From: Cinnamomum chago
Taxonomy: Eukaryota > Streptophyta > Magnoliopsida > Laurales > Lauraceae
DNA: 64,000 bases
Reading direction: 5' to 3'
Assembly (NCBI GenBank): GCA_038049695.1
Contig: CP142451.1
Location: 71,936,001 to 72,000,000, forward strand
This document shows positions 47,748-61,061 of this stretch, piece after piece. The number at the start of each line of letters is the position of its first letter. Positions within the stretch are counted from its first letter, which is position 1. The notes beneath the pieces are model-generated. The model saw nothing but the letters and a program-made list of their open reading frames with translations. It ran no database searches and was not told where the DNA came from. Both the position numbers and the translations under genes were made by a program.

Positions 47748-49067
47748 CCTTCCTGTTCTCATAACTAGAAACAAAAGTATATAGAAATATTTCCAATAAA
47801 AATAGCAACAGCCCCAACTTTTGAAAGATTATGAGTTTCTTTCTTTTATAATTTAACATGACAAACATGAACAATATTGACATGCGATGAAGAAAATCCT
47901 ATAAACTAGACAGTGCTGAAATCTTTACAATGAATGAAACAAATAATTCAGAGCACTGAAAATCTCAAAGAAAGTACAACCTTGAATAGAGTACTATCAC
48001 ATGTCAACTTGAGTATATTATCTGTTTTGTTTTTGTTTTGTTTTTCTTTTTTGGATGGTAGAGTAAATCATCTTTTTTCTTACGCATGATCACCACTTGT
48101 TCAGTGCCTATTTTCTATTTGGCTCCAAAGTTCTATATAGACCTTTTTTTGCATGAGGCAGTAGGCCAAAGCTTGTCCAAGTCCGTCCTAATTAAATTCC
48201 TGCACTAATCCAAAAACAATGACAATGTTCATGCATCAACTATCCAAAGGTCACAAAATGATTATATTCTGTTTCTTGGTATTCATTTAACCATTTCTAA
48301 CTTAGGCCCATTCCTACTGTAACATTGGGTAGATGTTATAGTATTTGAAGTCACGTTATGTAATACATTGTTACTGTATACTTCCTACTTACGAAGTATA
48401 TAAAAGGTTGGGCCTGGACTACTGAATACAAATTGATAGCTCAATTCAGGGATTAGGATGACATTTCCAACCTGATTAATAAACAAGCCAGGTTTCGATG
48501 TAGTCCATACTTGATATTTGACTTCATCCCACCCTTTTTCCCCCTAACCTAGGATTTTCTGTTCTATAATACTAATCTAGACTTTGTGAGTGCAACAATA
48601 TGCACCTTCAACTGTACAATATCCAAATAGGGGTTTGGAACTTTGGTTAGTCATTCCAAATGATATACCTAAATACTTGTGCTGTGCTCTACAAAAACGA
48701 TGGCCATTGATCCTCACATGGGTGTACCCTGTGCTTGATCTGTGCCCTCAAAGACTAGGTGCTGTCTTAAATCTCTTTCTAGATCAGATGTTCATTGGCT
48801 GGGCCAAGTTTATCTTATTATTAATTGCAGATGCAGGAGCTTGACCCTGTTGGGGTTGGTCTCTAAAACTTGGCACTGATCATATCCTAAAGTCCCTGAC
48901 TGGTGAACCCCAATCCAGTTACAGTCATGCCTACTTCGGCATTTAATACTCAGATGGTCAGAAGCTACCTAAAAAAAATAAGTCGCAGAGGTGCTCAACA
49001 ATGGCCACTAAAAGAGCACATGAAAATTTATATATGGATTTATAAACCCTTTTGGTTTTAACTGCAG
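47748..49067. other. Interior of CACTA, no gene recognised
   Basis: AT-rich sequence upstream of the TNPA-type gene. I see no conserved domain on either strand. The right part (48550-49067) may be intron sequence carried along with the captured gene fragment that follows. Confidence 0.5.
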
Positions 49068-49151
49068 GAGCAGTGGGACAAGTCACGCGGTGAACAGAAA
49101 CCAATGCATACCAAGAAACAGAATGGGCCTATGTTATTATTACAGGAGAAG
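49068..49151 (+). pseudogene. Candidate captured exon, 28 codons
   Basis: Acceptor TTTTAACTGCAG before it and donor GTATTC after it, open throughout (EQWDKSRGEQKPMHTKK...). It precedes the phosphoribosyltransferase-like exon on the same strand and ends in a phase compatible with it. I do not recognise the peptide itself. Confidence 0.35.
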
Positions 49152-49330
49152 GTATTCTTTAAAGTTTATAGTATTTGACCATCCATTGATTCCCTTCCAC
49201 CCCCCTTCCTCTCAAAAGTCACGCGGTAAACCTTTTTGGGTTCGGATTACTACTGCTAGTTGGCTGAAAATTATAATTTTGAAGATTTGTATTGCCTTCA
49301 TTAGCTAACATTTTTTAAATTCTAAATTAG

Positions 49331-49552
49331 GTTTGGAGGAACATTGAGTTGGGTCTAGCTGCACTCCGTGGTGAGAAAGGACCAGCATATGATCGGATTG
49401 TATTGAATGCAGGAATGATAGACCATTTACTAGGATGTGCCGGTGCAGAGGATGTACTTTCAGCACTTGACAGAGCTAGAGAAGCCATTGATAGTGGCAG
49501 GGCTCCAAATAGACTCATGAACTATATAAAGATCTCCCACAAAGTGATGTGA
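49331..49552 (+). pseudogene. Captured C-terminal exon of an anthranilate phosphoribosyltransferase-like host gene
   Basis: After the acceptor CTAAATTAG at 49322-49330 the frame reads VWRNIELGLAALRGEKGP..., then RIVLNAG, LLGCAGAEDVLSALDRA and REAIDSGRAPNRL, ending at a TGA. The LNAG segment and the AREAIDSGxAxxxL segment are the C-terminal signature of the TrpD/glycosyltransferase-3 family, whose enzymes join phosphoribosyl to anthranilate in tryptophan synthesis; plants also have TrpD-like paralogues of less clear role. Only about 73 codons are here, with no catalytic N-terminal part, so it is a fragment. It is on the strand opposite to the transposase genes, inside the CACTA element, which fits transduplication of a host gene. 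It shows no stop or frameshift. Confidence 0.7.
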
Positions 49553-51613
49553 TATCATTGAGAAAATTTTCCACATTCCTTCTATAAATTTTGTTGGTTG
49601 TCATAAAATTTCACATCTACATACCTCCTATGAATAGAAGAAGAGTACCAAAAAAATGAAGAGAGAGATCATTTATCTTTTCTTTACCCCGACTCATACT
49701 CATATTGATTTTTCCCCATCAGGTAACATCAGATGCAACCTTTATTTCCTCGTTGTGCACGAGGTATGGGTGTACCTGTGTATAAAAAGGGTAATAATGG
49801 AAGACTCATTGGTCTGAGAGCAGGTCTTAACTCAAGTCCTGTTGTAGGACCAGGCATATCTCGGGTGAAGGCTTGTAACTTCTTGGGGGAAATGGAGGCT
49901 CTAATTTCATTGGTAGTGTTTCAGAGTGTTCTTTATGATACCTATCAACGAAGTCAGTTTCTCTGCTTCATAATTTTTTTTTTTCGTTGAGGTGGAAGAT
50001 ATATATATATCCATTGTTTGGCTGCAGGTTGGAGAAATTTGGATAAAATTGATCTGATGAAAATTTGATAAACAAGAAAGCACAAGGGGATTCCTGAGTA
50101 CATCTTGTACAGTATAGCCTGAGTCATTATAAAGTAATAAGCACAAGGGGATTCTACACAGGAATCATCTTGGATTAGGCTACTGTATCTTTCAGGCATC
50201 ATAAGAACATTTCTCTTCTACTTGCAATCATAGAAATACAACCAAATCACCACTTTCTCAGAGATAAGCACATGAATATGAATGGTTTTTCTCTTTTGCA
50301 AAAACAGGAAAAGTAAGTAAAAAACAGAGCAAAAGAGAGAAGAGAGCAGCAGCAAGAGGAGAAGAAGAAGCTCATTGCCTCCTTATTTAACAATATAATT
50401 GTAGTTTCAAATCATTGGAAGTAACTGTGTTTTTATAGAACCCAGGAAAAAGATAAACATAATAAGTCACAGTCATTAAAACTCGTTGATAAATCTGAAA
50501 TCTGAATGCAGGTTTGTGTCATTTGATAAAACAAGAAGAAAAAGATAAACATTTGACACAACAAGTTTTATGTCTGACTGGAATTTAGGATTGAAAGAGT
50601 ACTTACTGACACCAGGCCCTAAAAAATCGCACACGTTGCTGATAAAGCTCCAAGTCCTACTGCTCAGTCAAAGCAAAGACAGAGTAAGCGCATCAATAGT
50701 AACAGGTTAACTGGACAAAATGATTCAAAGATTATCAGACAGGTTAACTCGTTTTAATTAGATATTTTAGTTTGAGCCTTTTCATCTGATGGGGGCAATG
50801 GGCCCTTTAGGTAGTCATGGTTATGATTGTTGGTATTTATGCATATAAAAAATGAAAAGCCATGTGGATGTGGTCAGTCAAACATAGACCCCTGCAGCAA
50901 ACAACCTATTGGTCTTCAACAAAACTTCCAGACCGTTTCAAGTGGGGTCCCCCACATACATGTATTCAACATCATCCATTAACTTGTTAGCTGTGGATGA
51001 TGCGATCAATGTAGATGGCCCAAATTGAAAAAGAAAGGGATGCCACATGACAGTCAAGTCATAAAATCTCCATGTATGAAAAGGCAGAAAAAGTGCATGA
51101 CAACTTTCTACAATTCCTTTCTCTACGTGGAACTCGGAAGTGAAGAAGTGAGAACCCAAGAAAAAGACAGAGACATTGTTTGGCTGGGTTTACTGGCTTA
51201 GAAGACAATAGGGTTTATGATCTAATAAAAAAAATTATGTCTACGAGCATGGTGAATGCAGAGAGGTATTAGCAAGTGCTCCAGAAAAGTAAATGTAATA
51301 GCTTAAGGGTTAGTTAGCAACAGCTTGGGTTGAGCTAATAAGAAAATCAGTTCTGATAAATGAATCAAGAGAATATACTTCAGCCTAAGTCATTGGCAGA
51401 TGCCATTTGCTTGACACCCTGAGTGCAGCCACTAGCTTGTTACAATCTTATTAGACAGCAGCAAGAGCAGACACAATGCAGCTTCATCAAAGATTATGAT
51501 TGAAAATGGATCGATCCAACCATTAAAGAGTATGTTGTGTATATACATTCAGAATTGAGGGATTTGCCAATTCAAGGTGAAATGGATTCATATCCATCAC
51601 CCATTATTTTTTG

Positions 51614-51653
<40 letters not shown>

Positions 51654-52273
51654 CAGGAATCTCATCAAGTTAATTTATATTTTTCTGCTTAATCTACTTC
51701 ACACTTCAGGTCTCTGTGGAAATAGAATAATAATCATTTCGGGGCATCTAAACTGTCCTGTTTATCATGTCAGAAACTGCTGTAAGTCCTAACTACAGCA
51801 TTACCACTTTTATTCATCAATAAAGTGCAAATCTTGTAGAGGTTCTGAAGGATATTTTCAAACATCTTTTAAAGCACTTTGCTAGTAATTCTAGATAGAA
51901 AATGGTGCCTCATCCAATTATAAAATTCAAGGGCCAAAGAACATAGTACACAAGGGAATGTTTAAGGATTTAAAACCACTACAGTAATAAAAAGTGAAAA
52001 AATCTTAACAAGCCTAGCACACTACTGCTATTTAATAGTCAAGTGTATACTTCTATTAAAGCTTAAAAAACAAAAGTAGAAACCATTTTGTCCAAGACCC
52101 AAAAACTATACTTTCTACCTACTTAGATTGTGCTGTGTGAACTGCTCAACATCACTCCAATCATAACACATGTATAAGGGTGTTGAACCCATATCTTGTC
52201 AGTGTTTTTTCAATAGATGTATAAGGCATTTTGACTTAATTAAGCTGAGCTGAGCAGAGAAGAAAATCTTTAC
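49553..52273. other. Interior of CACTA, captured or filler sequence
   Basis: No domain recognised. It contains a 3'-flank-like region after the TrpD-like exon with an open stretch at 49733-49990, and a possible minus-strand exon before a donor GTAAGTACTC at about 50605. An (AG)n microsatellite lies at 51617-51651. Base composition and splice-like features suggest further host-derived sequence, but I cannot name it. Confidence 0.4.
51617..51651. repeat. (AG)n microsatellite
   Basis: About 17 AG units. Confidence 0.95.
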
Positions 52274-52350
52274 CCCTGTCCTTTGTTGATTTAAGCCCCC
52301 GCTGGTTGCAATCACTAAGTACCGATTCCTAATCGTGATATCTTCAGCAG
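52274..52350 (-). pseudogene. Captured exon of a plant O-fucosyltransferase-like gene
   Basis: A 77-bp exon with acceptor GAACTTGCAG and donor GTAAAG. It encodes 25 residues including RYLVIATSGGLNQQRTG. The GGLNQQR segment is the N-terminal donor-binding signature of the plant GDP-fucose protein O-fucosyltransferase family, where it is followed by IxDAVVxARxLNATLV. That next exon was not found nearby, so this is a fragment. These proteins are normally Golgi type II membrane enzymes of 450-650 residues. The exon is in the same orientation as the transposase genes and shows no defect. Confidence 0.7.
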
Positions 52351-54778
52351 CTGCAAGTTCAAGAACACAATCTAAATCAAAACAAAAAATAAAAATAAAT
52401 AAACATAAACAATACAGGAATTGCTAGCATTCTCCACCAAACATAATCATCACAATCAGTATTTGGTGAAAGAGTACTTCTGTCCACCAAACAGTACCAT
52501 GTAACATTTATTCCAGGTTGATTCCTCCCATTGGTTCTTGTATTCGTATCTAACTGTACCGGCCAATGCCATGCCTAAGATTCTGTGTGTGCGTCTCCTT
52601 ATTTGGTGCAAGAGACTTCTATTTCAGAGATTCTTTAGTGCTTACATGCTTGTCTTTTGTGTATCTTTTGTATCTTTAAGATATATTTCATCTTCCTCTT
52701 AGACTATGGACATAGTTGTTAGGGCGTGTGTTCATTTACTAGTAATGTAAGGTAAAATAAATATCAAATAAGTGGAAGACATTATCTTTTTTTACAGTAA
52801 AATGGGAAGGGTAATGGTTAGGGAAATGTGAAGTATAGTTTCTAATAAAACAAAAGTGCATGTGTATTCATGGAGCAAAGTAATCAACGGTCAGATGAGA
52901 AGTCGATAAGCGGTAAAGTAATCATTTGTGTCTTATGATATAAAGTCCTTTGGGGGGCTGGTAAAGTAATAGTATAATTTTTTTGTTGACTGGAACTTTA
53001 CTTTCAAACTTCTTGTGACCAACCAAATATGTTATAATAAAATCTTTGCTGAAAGACTCTAGTGATAGAAAAACAAACATGTCTACCTACACAAAACTTC
53101 TTGGACCTTCTGCAGTACTTTCTTTTCTCTTCTTTTAGAGTGTGGTCTCACTTATTTGTGCACTTCTCTGCATAGTACCAGCTCAACTTCTCAAGATCCA
53201 AGTAAACAGGATAAGAAATCATCAAAGGTTTATTAGACCCATGTACAAAATAAATTATGAAAGGCTCGTTGACCTTAAAACAAAATCCATAGCTGCACTG
53301 ATTAATCTGTCAAAACAGCAATTATAAACTCTAACTAAAGAAGCCTAAATGAAAGTTTTTAGCTCCACTAAGGCTTTAGCCATAACCAAATTCCCAAAGA
53401 AGAGATCGATCTAACTAAGTGTGCTATTTTCTTTCTTATATGATAATTTCTATCTGATTTAATAGGAAAACACCAAACAAGTGAGCCCAGACAAAAAAGA
53501 ACACACAAAGATAGTTTCTTCCACAAAAATCCCCTCAATAAGATAGTAAATAACCAGTCCATCCAAACTGCACGAAAACAAACATTTCATTCTACCTGTG
53601 TAATTGTCCCTGATTTCTGCCTCAAACCAACATCAAAGTCTGATAAAATCCATCATTATATTATGGACCAGTCCATACAAGAGCAAAGCCTAGCCAAAAC
53701 AGAGCCCCAGATATGCCCTAATATTTGCCCACAAAAGGACCAAAGCCATCCCTATATCAAGTGTAACGGTAGAAATAACATAGTATGTCCAAGTGTTTTG
53801 TATTTTTTCAGAATTTATTATTCAATTGCAAACAGAATTTTGTAAGTATTCCAAAGCTGTGGTCACAGAGACAACAGACACTATGGATGCCTACTTATTT
53901 TGCTTGCCAATTGTGACAGCATAGATTTTTCAGATAAGTATTGACTTACTTGAGAACTAAACTTTATATTCAAGTCTGTGTGTCTGCCGTGTATCCTTGA
54001 GAAGACAACAGATATGGTTGCTCATCCAAAGAAATTCAATAAAGTGTACACCCAAATTGCCATTCAAAACCAAAATTCAATCCAAATCAACGCAAACAAA
54101 ATCCCTATGTGGGGAGGCTGTCTCTATTTTCCCACCTTTTGTAGGGACATTTGATTGGACGAAAAAATCGGTTGAATCACTGAGAACTGAGATAGATGTA
54201 AATTGGATGAGCTATTCAACTTTTCCCTTAAGAGAAGTTAGATGACTCCATGGGTCAAGTTTAAGCATTCATTTATTCAAAAACTGAACGAATGAGGTCA
54301 CAAACATCTTCAAACTTATGAGAAATCTACGGTGTTATTTTATTAGCTAGTGAATCTCCAATAAAGGATCACAAAACAGAAAAAAGTCTGACAAACCTGA
54401 ATTCTGATGCTCATTGTACATTCTTCTTCTTTACCTGTATGGAGGAGGGAGGAGGTCAATCCAATTTCATCTTCTCTCTCTTCCCTACCATCCGATCCAC
54501 CAAAAGGTCATATGACTACAAAGAACCCTAATAAACACTGTTTAGGACTTGACATTTCTACTACAGGAATAGAAATTCTCAGATTAATGATAAATCAAAC
54601 AACCACAAAAGCATCCACACAACATAATATATCTTCAAGCCATATATCAAAATGCCCAACACAGTAAGGCATCAACTATACTTGTTAATATACTCACAGA
54701 CTTTTCGTGACACTTTATACCATGCAATTGTTGGAAAATAATGCTATATTAACTGTAGAAAATAAAATGAAATAAAAA
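52351..54778. other. Interior of CACTA, no gene recognised
   Basis: Downstream of the transposase gene. The part next to the O-fucosyltransferase-like exon may be its captured intron or leader. No conserved domain is seen on either strand. Confidence 0.5.
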
Positions 54779-57700
54779 TTAAGAATCTATATCAGTATCA
54801 TCGTCAGTCGGCATTTGTTCTTCTTCATCAGTGCAATAGTCCATCAAAGTATCATCTTCTGCATCACTTTCATCATCATTAATGAAACCGGCATCTGTCT
54901 GTTCCGACTCCACGTTGATGACCACAACATTAGCATCAACTTCATATGCATCAACGTCCATCCTATTTAGAGACAATGGTTCAACCTCCTCATCATTTTC
55001 TTCATTATCCATTAATTCAGGAGTTTGATGATGTCGAACAATCCCATCAACTTCTAATTGCTCCTCTTGTTGGAATGCATCACCCCCAATCAAATTTGTC
55101 TCTTCCTCCTCAACCTCTAAAACATCATATACATTTCTCTGCTTTATCAGTTGGACAACTTGCCAATCACCTCTAAGTTTGGCATCCTTGAGATAAAAGA
55201 CTTGTATGGCTTGAGACGCTAGTACATAAGGGTCATTTTTATAGCACGTTCGAGATACATTAACGCTAGTGAAGTATGCGTCCGTATGAATTCCTGTCTT
55301 TTTATTACCAACATCCCACCAATCACACTTGAACAATATAACTCGTTTTTTAAAGCAAAAATCCAATTCAATAATGTTTGTTAATACACCATAATATTGG
55401 ATCTCCTATCACCTTCATACCCTTTCACAGCAACACCACTATTTTGAGTTCGACGATACTTTTCACGTTCCTTTGAGTGAAACCTAATCCCATTAACGAT
55501 GCAGCCAGTATATTGTGTCACTCGATTATCAGGACCACATGCCAATGAATATAAATCATCAGTAGCTTCGAGTGATTTTTGTTGGCGCAAGAGTTGAATC
55601 TATTGATAAAAAGTATACAGAATACTAAAAGTTAGTAAATATTTTGAATTACATATAATTTTAGCACCTTACATGTATGAACACTTACACGTTTTTGAAA
55701 CCATTTAGCAAATTGGGTTTGATGTCTCTGTTCGACATTGTGTACGCTTTCCCTTTGAAGCTCTGACTTGTGCTCCCTATATAAGAAGTATATACCAATA
55801 TAATACGAATGCAAAATTTAATATACAAATACCTCATATGCAATTATATTATAGGTACATAGATCACTTACTCATGATATGATGCAATTTCCTCGGAATT
55901 ATTTAACACGTAATATCGAATTTTGTTATACTCCACTATATCCAATATCTCATATGATCGAGACCCTAATGGTCGGACAATTTGTCCAAAAACATGAAGC
56001 CCTTCATCTGATTGCCCCTGACCTCCATCATAATTCCGTTCTTCACGGTTGAATTTTGTTTCTATGCCTTCAAAATACATACAACAAAATGAGAGGCATT
56101 CACCGTCAATATATGATTCTGCAATTGAGCCTTCTGGACGTGCTTTGTTGCGCACATATTGCTTTAGAGTGTGCAAGAATCTGTTTATAATTTTATAGTT
56201 ACTAAATAAAAAAGTAATAAATTACATTCATAAAGACATCATATAAAAATTAATAACTTATACAAATCACCTTTCAATAGGATACATCCATCGGTATTGC
56301 ACAGGTCCACCGATTTTCGCCTCATATGGCAAATGAACTGCTAAGTGAACCATGACATCAAAGAATGCCGGTGGAAATATTCGTTCTAGCTTACAAAGTA
56401 TAATGGCAATGTCCTTTTCCATCTTCTCTAACACCTGCAACTTTAATGTCTTGCTGCACAACTCGTTAAAGAAAATACCCAATTCAATCAATGGGATACA
56501 AACATCATCATTCCAATATCCACGTATTACAACCGGTAGTAGCCGCTGTACAAGGACGTGACAGTCATGACTTTTCAATCCTGATATTTTACCATCTGTA
56601 ATGTTCACACATCGAGATATATTAGATGCATATCCGTCTGGGAACTTAACCGATTTAAACCATTCACAAAAGCTCTTTTTCTATGCTCCAGAAAGTGTAT
56701 AGCATGCAGGTGGCACCATTACTTTATTACCGTTCGGGATTAAGTGTAATTCCTTTCGTATACCCATTGCCTCTAAATCCATGCGAGCTTTCACAGTGTC
56801 TTTTGTTTTTCCATCTAGATTCAACAATGTTCCTAACACATTATCACAAATGTTCTTTTCTATGTGCATCACATCCAGATTATGTCGAAGCTTTAGTGCT
56901 TGCCAATACGATAGTTCAAAAAATATGCTCTTTTTTGTCCAATTCAACTCCATCTCAGTTCGTTTCCTCTTCTTATTGTTTGGTGCCTTGCCAAATTTGT
57001 TAGGTTGGACATGTTCTAATTGTGCAGAAACTTCATCCCCAGATAACTTCTTAGGTTTTGACCGGCGCTCAATATTACCATCAAAGTGATCCTTAAAACG
57101 GCTTCGCCAAGCATGCCTGGGCGGTAAGAAACGACGGTGGCACATGAAACATAGCTTTCGTCCATGCTTCAAATACATTGAACATGCATCCTTGTTGCAA
57201 ATTGGACATGCCATGTACCCCTTCGTACTCCAACCAGACAAGTTTCCATATGCAGGAAAATCATTAATAGTCCATAAAAGTGCTGCATGCAAATTGAATT
57301 TCTTTCTTGTCACTATATCAAAAGTCTCTACGCCATTTTCCCATAGTTCCTTCAATTCATCTATCAATGGTACCAGGTACACATCGATGTCATTTCCGGG
57401 TGCTTTTGGTCCAGGAATAAGTAATGCCATGAAAAGGAAGGGTTCTTTCATACATTTCCAAGGTGGCAAATTATATGGGATAAGCATGACAGGCCACATG
57501 CTATAGGAAGTGCTCATGTCCCCAAAGGGATTGAACCCGTCGCTCGCGAGGCCAAGACGGGCATTACGAGGATCTTTCGCAAACCACGGATAAACCTTGT
57601 CAAATTCCTCCCAAACTTGACTATCTGCTGGATGCCTATATACATTATCCTCCCCAACTCGCTTTTCCTTGTGCCACCTCATATCTTCAGCTGTCTTTCT

Positions 57701-58579
57701 TGATATAAACAACCTCTGCAATCTAGGCTTCAATGGAAAATACCGTAAAACTTTTTGAGGAATCTTCTTACCCTTACCTTCATTAAGTTTATACCTCGGC
57801 TCACCACATTCTGGACAATTAGTTTTATGTTCGTGCTCCTTCCAAAAAAGTGCACAATCATATTTGCATGCATGTATAGGAACATAGCCAAGACCCAAGT
57901 CCCACATATACTTCTTAGCCTCATAATATGACTTGGGAAGCGTCTCACCAGTAGGCAATGCCGCTTTAATCAATTGAAGATTCATATCAAATGATTTGTT
58001 ACTCCAATGGTTGATTATTTTTACATGCATCAACTTCACAAGGAATTCCAATTTTGAAAACTTCTCACACCCTGGATATAGTGGAAGGTGCAAATCATTT
58101 AACATCGTATCAAATGGTTGTGGAACTAAGTCATTTGAGATCGCATCAGACGGTTGTGGATCCTCATATGCTGCACTAGGACCATGACTACTAGATGCTT
58201 CCCCTTGTGGTATATTTTCCACATTAATATTCATCTCATACCTTCCCTCACATACGTCTGCTAACATTTCCTGCAACCCATCACAACGTTGCTCTACACC
58301 ACCATCACCATCACCATCATCGTCTTCATCCTCACTCATCTCCTCAAAATCTTCACCATGAAATACCCACCGGGTATAAGTCTTATCTATTCCATTTACC
58401 TCCAAATGTGATTTAACCATATTAATGGGTTTGAAATATCTATTGTTGCACTTGTTACATGGACATTTTATCCTATTGACTTTATCTGCATAATCACGCG
58501 CATACTCAATAAAGTCTTTAATTCCTTTCATGTAAGTAGGTAAATGTCTACCCGGAAGCTGCATCCAACTTTTATCCAT
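54779..58579 (-). pseudogene. TNP2-type CACTA transposase gene, four exons
   Basis: Exons by splice sites and phase: 58579-56271, 56180-55872, 55776-55689 and 55599-54779. Domains in order: transposase-associated domain (WMQLPGRHLPTYMKGIKDFI with CPCNKCNN), TNP2 transposase (about residues 185-420: PNCPECGEPRYK-like zinc region, DGFNPFGDMSTSYSMWPV, LLIPGPKAPGNDIDVYL), DUF4218 (GLKSHDCHVLVQRLLPV, EKMEKDIAIILCKLERIFPP), and DUF4216 (GPDNRVTQYTGCIVNG, ILFKCDWWDV), then an acidic tail. It would cut and reinsert the element. Two defects: an in-frame TAG at 56681-56683 and a one-base frame change near 55400 inside the DUF4216 part. The rest is well kept, so inactivation is recent. The start ATG at 58579 gives the usual MDKSWM beginning of the family. 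Confidence 0.88.
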
Positions 58580-60180
58580 ATTTAACTCCCTACCACAAGA
58601 AGAACAAATATGAGTACTTATCCATATTTATAAGTAAATGTATGCTATTTTTTCTCTTATTCTTTCAAATAATCAATTAGCTTGCATATATCTAACCATG
58701 TACTGATTACGTGATGTTCTTATGAATACTTGTAAGCTCTAAATCAGGCTAATTTAAAAAAGAACTAAATCCATTTGAAATACAGATGTGAACTCATAAA
58801 ATAATTAGATTTGGTTTTGTATCCTAACTTCAGTAAATAAGCTCAGATTCAATACCTTAACATTCTTATCAAATTCAATTATGACCCATCAAATTCATGA
58901 AATCAAACCCATTTTGAGCCATACATGAAAATTGACAAATAAACTACAGTTGCAATCCGCACAGCAACTACAAAAAACACATGAGGCTACATATGTGGAA
59001 TGAAGAACATACCAAAATACATGGTGTGATTTAAAAAAAGAGGAATCATTTGAAAATTTGTGATGAACAGGTCAATCGAAGCATGAAATCAACAGCATCA
59101 ACTATGACAAAGATGATAAATATGAGCGTATCAATCTTGAATCTAAAGCAATCAAACTCAATCAAACTTAGCCTTATAATGCAGAACACAAATGGATTAA
59201 AAACAAAAATTAGTATTGATATCTACACTAACATTTTCAGATGTTCTGGAACTTGAAACAATCTTGAAAACTAAGTGAAAGCTTCAAAGGCAAGAATATC
59301 TTACATTGGGTATACACAATGGAACTAATATCAAGCTAAGAAGGCAAACCTAACATTTTCCATTCATTTGTAACCTACACTAATAGATGTCTCAACTTTT
59401 TTCCAAACCTTTATAACCTTTTCTATATAAATTGAGCCATTTTTGTGGTGGCAGAGCTTTCACCTGCATGAGCCCCCAATTTAAGAAGTCTAACCAACCG
59501 ATAAAAAAAGGACTAGAAAAAAGTCCAAACAATCAGCTTCATCAATGATCCTAGCCTATGAGCAGATGTACTTATATCAGTAGAGAAGGATTGCCGGAGT
59601 TATCTCTTTACGAATAAGAGTCATACAAAAATCAGCTACATCAATGATCCTAGCCCTTGATTTAACATCTTAAAAGTTTAATAATCTATTAAAAACAGAT
59701 TTTGTTGACTCAATCCAACAATTTGTAAAGGTTTCGATAGACATTTAAGTTCCTTATATAAAAACTCATTGTTTTTACTTGAATCAATATGAAACCAATT
59801 CCACTGATTGAATCAACATGAAACCATGTTATCATGAAGTAGAACCACCGTCCCAAAGGAATGAATTTCAGGAACAAATTCATGTGAGGACATCATAACG
59901 TATATTTTATCTCCCCTAAATTAGAGGCAAAAACAAAATGTGAAATCCATCTCATCCCAAACATCTGACTAATAATAATCCTACTGAAAAAAAAATCAAA
60001 ATTTTTTTTTTGACCTTTTGAAAGAACAACAAAGAATCAATGCTTGGTAAACGCAAAATAAGAACACAAGAGTAAACAATTGCAATCATTCAATAGAAAA
60101 GGAAACAACTATAAATAAACCTCACTTCGTAAAAACAGATAAAGAACCAGCATCCTTTGTAAAACCAGACACAAATCACC

Positions 60181-60228
<48 letters not shown>

Positions 60229-61061
60229 CCATCACTCCAACCAAATCTCCATACATCCAACTAATAGAAAAGGGGGGAGAAAACACCCACACACACACAA
60301 CCAAAACCCAACTCCAATTGAAATCCTTAATAATAATATAAAATAAAAACCCATCATGACAACCATATTTCCAACACTTACAAGCAATAAAGAGAAGAAA
60401 TATTAAATCCCAATCCAATAACTCCTAGAACGGTATACAAACTCCCCCCCTAAACCCACAATAACTATCAATCCTATCAAAATCAACATATCTATGAAGC
60501 ACAAAATAATACTAAGCAGTCTCCAAATAGCCAAACACTCATACTGAAAAACGCCAAAAAAAAAAACTAAAATCCTAATACCCAACAAAAAACCAAAAAT
60601 CATTAAATAAATAAAAAAAGACCCACCACATTTGATCCAGATCTATTCATAAACCCCACTTAAACCCTGCAAAAACAAACAAATCAAGATCTCCATTGCC
60701 CAAATTTAGAGTAAACAATCCAAAGTTCAAAAGGTAAAAAAAAAATTCAAATCAAGATCTCCATTGTTCAAATTCAGAATAAAGAAAATTCAAATTACAA
60801 ACATGGAAAGAAATCTCAACAGATTAAAAAAAAGAAGAGGAAGAGATCGAACCTCTTCAGTCACCGCTGCTTTGAAGAAGAAATCGAATGAAGACTCCTC
60901 CACAAGTAGCAACCGCTGGTCCCAAAACCAGAAACGAATGTAAAGAAGACCTGAAGAAGAAAGGCGAACATAGAACAATGAAATCGAACGGTATGACACG
61001 TTTGGATGTATGGGAGATAAAAAAAACATAGAGATTTAGAATGAATGTATATATATATACC
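58580..61061 (-). other. Upstream region and probable 5' intron of the TNP2 gene
   Basis: No coding sequence recognised. A donor GTATATAT at 61060 follows a pyrimidine-rich leader, so much of this stretch is probably a long first intron. It contains a (TC)n microsatellite at 60187-60224 and a short (CA)n at about 60289-60299. Confidence 0.5.
60187..60224. repeat. (TC)n microsatellite
   Basis: About 19 CT units. Confidence 0.95.

Noticed and set aside
49733-49990. 85-residue open frame after the TrpD-like exon
   Set aside because: No family resemblance and no splice support; probably 3' flank of the captured gene or chance.
53142-53327. Short open frame on the plus strand in the CACTA interior
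   Set aside because: No domain, AT-rich, and no splice or start context.
54946-55176. 76-residue open frame on the plus strand
   Set aside because: Shadow of the acidic C-terminal exon of the TNP2-type gene.
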